Source: Azotimanducus sp965199815 (GTDB taxonomy: Bacteria; Pseudomonadota; Gammaproteobacteria; Pseudomonadales; Azotimanducaceae). Taken from it: a DNA stretch of 64,000 bases. Of this stretch, positions 40,201 through 49,200 are shown one piece after another. A program made the position numbers and the translations under genes. The stretch covers positions 372,001 to 436,000 of the forward strand of contig CBDATE010000034.1 of the NCBI GenBank assembly GCA_965199815.1. Reading direction: 5' to 3'. The notes below the pieces were generated by a model. That model saw nothing but the letters and a program-made list of their open reading frames with translations, did not search any database and was not told the origin of the DNA. How positions within the stretch are numbered: the stretch's first letter is position 1; every line of letters begins with the position of its first letter.

Positions 40201-43200
40201 TCACAGTGACCTGGACGGCGGTGACGAATGCGACGGGTTACACGGCGACGGCCACCCCGAGCGGCGGGACTGCGGTAACCGGTACGGTGGATACAACGGG
40301 CAGCAACCCCGAAGCGGCCTTCACCGGGCTGACGGCGGGCACTACCTATGCGGTGTCGGTAGTGGCCACAGGCGACACGGCCAATTACGAGGCCAGTACA
40401 GCCGCGACGCTGAGCCAGGCGACGGCGGCGAATGTGGCACCGAGCATCACGGACATCACTGACAAGACCGCGACCTTCGGGACAAACCTGTTGGTGGATG
40501 TGGATGCCACGGACACCAACCCGGAGGACACGCTGCAATACATGGCATCGTCTGGTGCCACGGCAGTGGCGACGGTGAGCCCGACTTCCCTGACCAATCT
40601 TGGTACCAATAGCCAGATAACAGTGACACCGGTGGCTGCGGGCACGGCGACTATCACGGTAACGGTGAGCGACGGCACGGCAAGTTCGACAGACACCTTC
40701 GTGGTGACGGTGGGCAAGGCTACCCTGACGACACCGACCGGCTTGGCGCTGAAGGCGAACACGCAGCGCAAGACCAGCTTCACGGTGACCTGGACGGCGG
40801 TAGCGAATGCGACGGGGTACACGGCGACGGCCACCCCGAGCGGCGGGACTGCGGTAACCGGCACGGTGGATACAACGGGCACCAACCCCGAAGCGGCCTT
40901 CACCGGGCTGACGGCAGGCACTGCCTATGAGGTGTCGGTGGTGGCCACGGGCGACACGGCCAACTACGAGGCCAGTACAGCCGCGACGCTGAGTCAGGCG
41001 ACGGCGGCGAACGTGGCACCGAGCATCACGGACATTACCAACAAGGCTGCCACCTTCGGGACGAACCTCATGGTGGATGTAGATGCCACGGACACTAACC
41101 CGGAGGACACGCTGCAATATCAGGCATCGTCCGGTGATGCGGCAGTGGCGACGGTAACTCCGACTTCCCTGACCGATCTTGGTACCAATAGCCAGATAAC
41201 AGTGACACCGGTAGCTGCGGGCACGGCGACTATCACGGTGACGGTGAGTGATGGCACGGCAAGTCCGACGGATACCTTCGTGGTGACGGTGTCGCGTGCA
41301 CAACTGGGCACACCTGTGGTGGCGGTTTCCGCGCAGGATGGGGAGTTGACGGTCACCTGGCCGGATGTGCCGAACGCGGCGAGTTACGAGGTTGAGTACA
41401 AGGAGAGCACATCGGATACCTGGCTGAACAATGACGACGACACGTCACCGGCGGAGATTGACAGCCTGACCAATGGCACGGAATACGATGTGCGTGTGCG
41501 GGCGAAGGCGGCAGCAGCTTCGACGACCTATGCGGACAGCACGTGGTCGGATGTTGTGAAGGGCACACCGACTGCGGTGGATGTAGCCCCGAGCTTTGGC
41601 AGCGAAACTGTTGCGGCGCAGACCTGGGCGGTTGGGACGAATGTGGACCTCACCCTGCCGGTGGCGACGGGCGGTAACGGGACTATCAGCTACGCGTTGA
41701 CACCGGCGTTGCCGAGTGGGGTGACGCTGAATTCATCGACGCGCGTGGTCAGTGGCGTACCGACGGCAGTAGCGAGTGCGGCCACCTACACCTGGCGGGC
41801 TTCGGACAGTGATTCGAACACCGCCAACAGCGATACGGCGGCGCTCACCTTCCAGGTGACGGTAGGCAAGGGGACGCTGGCGACACCGACCGGCTTGACG
41901 CTGAAGGCGAACACGCAGCGCAAGACCAGCTTCACGGTGACCTGGACGGCGGTAGCGAATGCGACGGGTTACACGGCGACAGCCACCCCGAGCGGCGGGA
42001 CTGCGGTGACCGGCACGGTGGATACAACGGGCACCAACCCCGAAGCGACCTTCAGCGGGTTGACGGCGGGCACTGACTACTCGGTGTCGGTAGTGGCCAC
42101 AGGCGACACGGCCAACTACGAGGCCAGTACGGCCGCGACGCTGGATCAGGCGACGGCGGCGAACGCGGCACCGAGCATCACGGACATCACCGACAAGACA
42201 GTCACCTTCGGGACGAACCTGTTGGTGGATGTGGATGCCACGGACACCAACCCGGAAGACACGCTGCAATATCAGGCATCGTCTGGTGCCACGGCAGTGG
42301 CGACGGTGAGTCCAACCTCCCTGACCAATCTTGGTACCAATAGCCAGATAACAGTGACACCTGTGGCTGCGGGCACGGCGACTATCACTGTCACCGTGAG
42401 CGACGGCACGGCGAGTCCGACAGACACCTTCGTGGTGACGGTGGGCAAGGCTACCCTGGCGACCCCGACCGGTCTGGCGCTGAAGGCGAACACGCAGCGC
42501 AAGACCGGGTTCACGGTGAGTTGGACGGCGGTGGCGAATGCGACGGGGTACACGGCGACGGCCACGCCGAGCGGTGGGACTGCGGTAACCGGCACGGTGG
42601 ATACAACGGGCACCAACCCCGAAGCGGCCTTCACCGGGCTGACGGCGGGCACTACCTACACGCTGTCGGTGGTGGCCACGGGCGACACGGCCAATTACGA
42701 GGCCAGTACAGCCGCGACGCTGAGCCAGGCGACGGCGGCGAACGCGGCACCGAGCATCACGGACATTACCAACAAGACGGCCACCTTCGGGACGAACCTG
42801 TTGGTGGATGTAGATGCCACGGACACGAACCCGGAAGACACGCTGCAATATCAGGCATCGTCCAGTGATGCGGCGGTGGCGACGGTGACTCCGACTTCCC
42901 TGACCGATCTTGGTACCAATAGCCAGATAACAGTGACACCGGTGGCTGCGGGCACGGCCACTATCACGGTCACCGTGAGCGACGGCACGGCAAGTCCGAC
43001 GGATACCTTCGTGGTGACGGTGTCGCGTGCACAACTGGGCACACCGGTGGTGGCGGTTTCGGCGCAGGATGGGGAGTTGACGGTCACCTGGGTTGGAATA
43101 CCGAACGCAGCGAGTTACGAGGTTGAGTACAAGCAGAGCACATCGGATACCTGGCTGAACAATGACGACGACACGTCACCGGCGGAGATTGACAGCCTGA

Positions 43201-46200
43201 CCAATGGCACTGAATACGATGTGCGAGTGCGGGCGAAGGCGGCAGCAGCTTCGACGACCTATGCGGACAGCACGTGGTCGGGTGTTGTGAAGGGCACACC
43301 GACTGCGGTGGATGTGGCACCGAGCTTTGGCAGCGAGACTGTTGCGGCGCAGACTTGGGCGGTGGGGACGAATGTGGACCTCACCCTGCCGGTGGCGACG
43401 GGCGGTAACGGCACCATCAGCTACGCGTTGACACCGGCGCTGCCGAGCGGCGTGACGCTGAATTCATCGACGCGCGTGATAAGCGGCGTACCGACGGCAG
43501 TAGCGAGTGCGGCCACCTACACCTGGCGGGCTGCGGACGGTGATTCGAACACCGCCAACAGCGACACGGCGGCGCTCACCTTCCAAGTGACGGTAGGCAA
43601 GGGGACGCTGGCGACACCGACCGGCTTGACGCTGAAGGCGAACACGCAGCGCAAGACCAGCTTCACGGTGAGCTGGACGGCAGTACCGAATGCGACGGGT
43701 TACACGGCGACGGCCACCCCGAGCGGTGGGACTGCGGTAACCGGCACGGTGGATACAACGGGCACCAACCCCGAAGCGGCCTTCACCGGATTGACGGCGG
43801 GCACTACCTATGATGTGTCGGTGGTGGCCACGGGCGACACGGCCAACTACGAGGCCAGTACAGCCGCGACGCTGAGCCAGGCGACGGCGGCCAACGCGGC
43901 ACCGAGCATCACGGACATCACCGACAAGACTGCGACCTTCGGGACGAACCTGTTGGTGGATGTAGATGCCACGGACACGAACCCGGAAGACACGCTGCAA
44001 TACAGGGCATCGTCTGGTGCCACGGCAGTGGCGACGGTGAGTCCGACTTCCCTGACCGATCTTGGTACCAATAGCCAGATAACAGTGACACCGGTGGCTG
44101 CGGGCACGGCGACTATCACGGTAACGGTGAGCGATGGCACGGCGAGTCCGACAGACACCTTCGTGGTGACGGTGGGCAAGGCTACCCTGGCGACCCCGAC
44201 CGGCTTGACGCTGAAGGCGAACACGCAGCGCAAGACTGGCTTCACGGTGACCTGGACGGCGGTGGCGAATGCGACGGGTTACACGGCGACGGCCACCCCG
44301 AGCGGCGGGACTGCGGTGACCGGCACGGTGGATACAACGGGCACCAACCCCGAAGCGGCCTTCACCGGATTGACGGCAGGCACTGCCTACGCGGTGTCGG
44401 TAGTGGCCACGGGCGACACGGCCAATTACGAGGCCAGCACAGCCGCGACGCTGGATCAGGAGACGGCGGCGAACGCGGCACCGAGCATCACGGACATTAC
44501 CAACAAGACGGCCACCTTCGGGACGAACCTGTTGGTGGATGTAGATGCCACGGACACGAACCCGGAAGACACGCTGCAATACCAGGCATCGTCCAGTGAT
44601 GCGGCGGTGGCGACGGTGACTCCGACTTCCCTGACCGATCTTGGTGCCAATAGCCAGGTGACGGTGACACCGGTGGGTGCGGGCACGGCCACTATCACGG
44701 TAACGGTGAGCGACGGCACGGCAAGTCCGACAGACACCTTCGTGGTGACCGTGTCGCGTGCACAACTGGGCACACCGGTGGTGGCGGTTTCCGCGCAGGA
44801 TGGGGAGTTGACGGTTACTTGGCCGGATGTGCCGAACGCAGCGAGTTACGAGGTTGAGTACAAGCAGAGCACCTCGGATACCTGGCTGAACAATGACGAC
44901 GACACGTCTCCGGCGGAGATTGACAGCCTGACCAATGGCACGGAATACGATGTGCGGGTGCGGGCGAAGGCGGCATCGAGCTCGACGACCTATGCGGACA
45001 GTGCATGGTCGGAGGTTGTGAAGGGAACACCGGTTGCGGTGGATGTGGCACCGAGCTTTGGCAGCGAGACTGTTGCGGCGCAGACCTGGACGGTAGGTAC
45101 GAATGTGGACCTGACCCTGCCGGTGGCGACGGGCGGTAACGGCACTATCAGCTACGAGTTGACACCGGCGCTGCCGAGCGGCGTGACGCTGAATTCATCG
45201 ACGCGCGTGGTCAGTGGCGCACCGACGGCAGTAGCGAGTGCGGCAACCTACACGTGGCGGGCTTCGGATGGCGATTCGAACACCGCCAGCACGGACACGG
45301 CGGCGCTGACCTTTAGCGTGACGGTAGGCAAGGGGACGCTGGCGACACCGACCAACCTGGCGCTGAAGGCGAACACGCTCGCGCAAACCGGCTTCACGGT
45401 GAGCTGGACGGCAGTGGCGAATGCTACGAGCTACACGGCGACAGCCACGCCGAGTGGCGGGACTGCGGTGAGTGGCACGGTGACGGCGGTCACTGCCGGT
45501 CTGGAAGCATCCTTCACGGGATTGACGGCGAATACCACCTACACCGTCTCAATCACGGCCATCGGCAACGCCAATTACAACGACAGCCAAGCCGGGACGG
45601 TCAGCGTGACCACGCTGGAAGATGACACCCCAGTCGTCACCCCGACCAAGGTGAACAGCCTGCAAGTGACTGCGGGCAACGGGTCTCTCGAGGTGAGCTG
45701 GACGGCGGCGAGTGTGGCTCCGAATGGCTACAGTGTGCGCTGGCGTGAGAGAGGGCCGAGCAGTACGCTCACATCCGTCAACAAGGTGACGGCCACTTCC
45801 TTCACCATTAGCAATCTGACCAACGGTCAGGAGTACGTGGTGCGTGTGGATACGCGCAATGCGGCGGACACCGGCATACAGGCAGGTACGCTGGTGGCAA
45901 CAACCGGTACACCGGCGGGGACGGACAGCGCGCCCGCCTTTGCGTCCGGCACCACCATCCCCGATCAGTCATGGACGGTGGGTGTGGGTGTTGCTCTCAC
46001 CTTGCCGGAGGCGACGGGTGGCAACGGGACCATCAGTTACGAATTGACACCGGCGCTGCCGAACGGGGTGAGCCTGAACGCATCGACGCGCGTGGTCAGC
46101 GGCACACCGACGGCGGTAGCGAGTACGGCGACCTACACCTGGCGGGCTGCGGACAGCGACGGCAACACGGCGAACAGCGACACGGCGGCGCTCACCTTCG

Positions 46201-49200
46201 GGTTGACGGTGAGTGCGGTCGCGCCGACTGCGGTCAGCAACCTGCAAGTGAGCGCGGGTAACGGTTCTCTTGAAGCGAGCTGGACGGCGGCAAGCGTGGC
46301 TCCGAACGGCTACAGCGTACGCTGGCGTGAGAGAGGGCCGGGCAACGCTCTGTCACCCATCAACGAGGTGGACGGCACTTCCTTCACTATTCCCGGCCTG
46401 AGCAACGGGCAGGAGTATGTGGTGCGTGTGGATACGCGCGATGCGGCAGATACCGGCGTACAGGCAGGTACGGTGGTGACAGCAACCGGTACGCCGACGG
46501 AGACGCAGACAGATAGCGCGCCCGCTTTCGCCTCCGGTGCCACCATCCCCACCCAGATATGGACAGTGGATACGCCCGTGAGTCTCACCTTGCCGGAGGC
46601 GACGGGTGGCAACGGAACGCTGAGCTACACGCTCACCCCCGACTTGCCAGCGGGTGTGACGCTCGATGCCTCGACGCGTGTGGTCAGCGGGACACCGACG
46701 GCGGCAGCGAGCACGGCGACCTACACCTGGCGGGCTGCGGACAGCGACGGCAACACGGCGAACAGCGACACGGCGGCGCTCACCTTCGCGTTGACGGTGA
46801 GTGCGGTCGCGCCGACCAAGGTCAGCGATCTGCAAGTGAATTCTGGCGATGGGTCGCTTGAAGTGAGCTGGACGGCAGCGAGCGTGGCTCCCAACGGGTA
46901 CAGCGTACGCTGGCGCGAGGAAGGGGCGGGCAGTGCATTTACGCCCATCAACACGGTGACAGGCACATCGTTCACGATTACCGATCTGACCAACGGCCAG
47001 GAGTATGAGGTGCGTGTGGATACGCGCAACGCGGCGAACGACGGGGTGCAGGACGGCACGATGGTCATCGCAAGCGGCACACCGTCGGCGGCAGCGGACA
47101 GCGCCCCGACCTTCGCGCCCGGCGCCGCCATCCCGACCCAGATCTGGAGGGTGGACACGCCCGTGAACCTCACCCTGCCGGAAGCGACGGGTGGCAACGG
47201 GACGCTGAGCTACACGCTCTCCCCCGACTTGCCAGCGGGTGTGACGCTGGATGCCACGACGCGCGTGGTGAGCGGTACGCCGACGGCGGTGGCGAGCACA
47301 GGCACCTACACCTGGCGGGCTTCGGACGGTGATGCGAACACGGCGAACAGTGACACGGCGGCGCTGACCTTCCAGTTGAGGGTTGATGAGAAGAGGGATA
47401 TACGGCCAACGGTGAGCACCCTGCCGCGCATCAGCATTCAGGATGCGGAGGCGATGGAGGGTAGCAATCTGCTGTTCCGGGTGACGCTCTCCACGGCAGT
47501 GCGGTATCGGGTGAAGGTGTACTGGGCGACACGGCCGGGTACGGCGACTGCGGGTCGGGATTATCGATCAGCAACCGGGGCATTGATATTCAGGCCGGGT
47601 GTGACGGAGCGCACGATTCGTGTACGGACGATAGATGATGATCACAACGACCCGGATGAGACCATGCAGGTGCGTCTGTCGAGTCCGCGTGGTGCGTTGA
47701 TAGATGGCAGCGGCTTGGCTGAGGGACGGATTCGCAACTGGGATGCGATGCCGACGGCGTGGCTGGCGCGCTTCGGGCGAGCCATGACGGAGCAGGCGCT
47801 TGAAGGTATTGATCAGCGGATCAAGGCACCACGGGAAGCCGGTACCAGTGGCGCGCTGGTCGGGCAGAGCTTCGGCAATGCTGCTGGCGGCTGGCCGCCG
47901 GGTGATGGAGTGTCCGCAGGGATGTCTGCCGGCGGGATGCGCGGCAGCCGCTTCAACAGCACACCGCTCGACGGGTCGCCTGTGTTCGGCGATGCGCTGG
48001 TTGTCGGCCCGATGGCGGGTGGCTTGATGTCGGGTGCGGGCGGCGGGTTCAATCCCGGCATGTCCGGCGGGTCGTTTGGCGGCGGCGCATACGGTGGTGG
48101 CTCGTATGGCGGTGGTTCATATGGCGGCGGCGCAGGCTTCGGCGGCTCGCCCCTCGGCGGCGGGCTGCTTGGTGGCAGCCTGCTGACCACAAGCAACTTC
48201 ACGCGTACAGGTGCGATGGATGAATCTGGCGGCAGTCTCGCCTTCTGGGGTCGCGGTGCACAGGCAGACTTCCGCGGACTCGACGGCGCGATGAGCCTTG
48301 ATGGTCGGACAGAGACCGCTACCCTGGGTGCGGATTACGCCAGAGACCGCTGGTTGGCTGGTGTCGCCCTGGCCTACAGTCGTGGCGCGGGCGAGTATCG
48401 AGGCGTGGGTACGGGCGAGGTTGAGGTATCTCTGAGCGCAGCGATTCCCTATGCCTCCTACAGGTTCTCCGACCGGCTTGATGTCTGGGGCGCGCTTGGC
48501 CGTGGTACGGGTGCGCTGGAGCTGACACCGGAAGGCCAGGGTAGCATCGAGGCTGGTCTCGACTGGAGCATGGCGGCGGCTGGATTGCGTGGCGGACTCT
48601 TCGCGGCAGCGGGACATGGCCTGGCCCTGACGCTGGTCTCGGATGTCCTCTGGACGCGCACCGGTTCGGGACGGGTGGAAGCCGGCGAGGGGCATTCGAG
48701 CCTGTCGTCTTCCGAAGCTGATGTCTCGCGGCTGAGGCTTGGACTTGAAGGAAGCTGGTCGCTCACGCTCGGGCCTGCGGGTATGCTCACGCCGAAGATA
48801 GAGACCGGTGTGCGTCATGATGCTGGCGATGCTGAACAAGGCTTCGGTATCGAGCTTGGCGGCGGCTTCGCCTGGATGCTGCCCGAACTTGGGCTGACGC
48901 TCGATGTGTCCGGTCGCACCCTGCTCACTCACGAGGACGACGGGCAGGAGGCACATGGATTCTCGGCGGCGCTCGGCTTTGACCCGAGTCCGGCGAGTAC
49001 GCGCGGCTTCACGCTGAACCTGCGTCAGGATGTTGGTGGCCCGTCAAGCGGCGGTGTGCAGGCACTGTTCGTCTCGGAGCTTCCGGGTATCGGTATGGGC
49101 GGTGGTGCGGGTAGTCGCTGGACGCTGGAGTCGGCCTACGGACTGGCGGCCTACGGCGACAAGTTCACGCTGAGTCCCACCTTCGGCCTCAGCGCCTCTG

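Noticed and set aside
33522..44765. Recurrent minus-strand frames of 331-433 codons with near-identical sequence
   Set aside because: They repeat only because the plus-strand supermodules repeat. The translations (RRACRAVAHGDSDSRR type) look like no known protein.
29171..45041. Repeats as a pure assembly artefact
   Set aside because: The copies differ by scattered substitutions and by different module insertions (1,149, 1,713 and 1,731 bp), which simple mis-joining would not create. Exact copy number still needs long reads.
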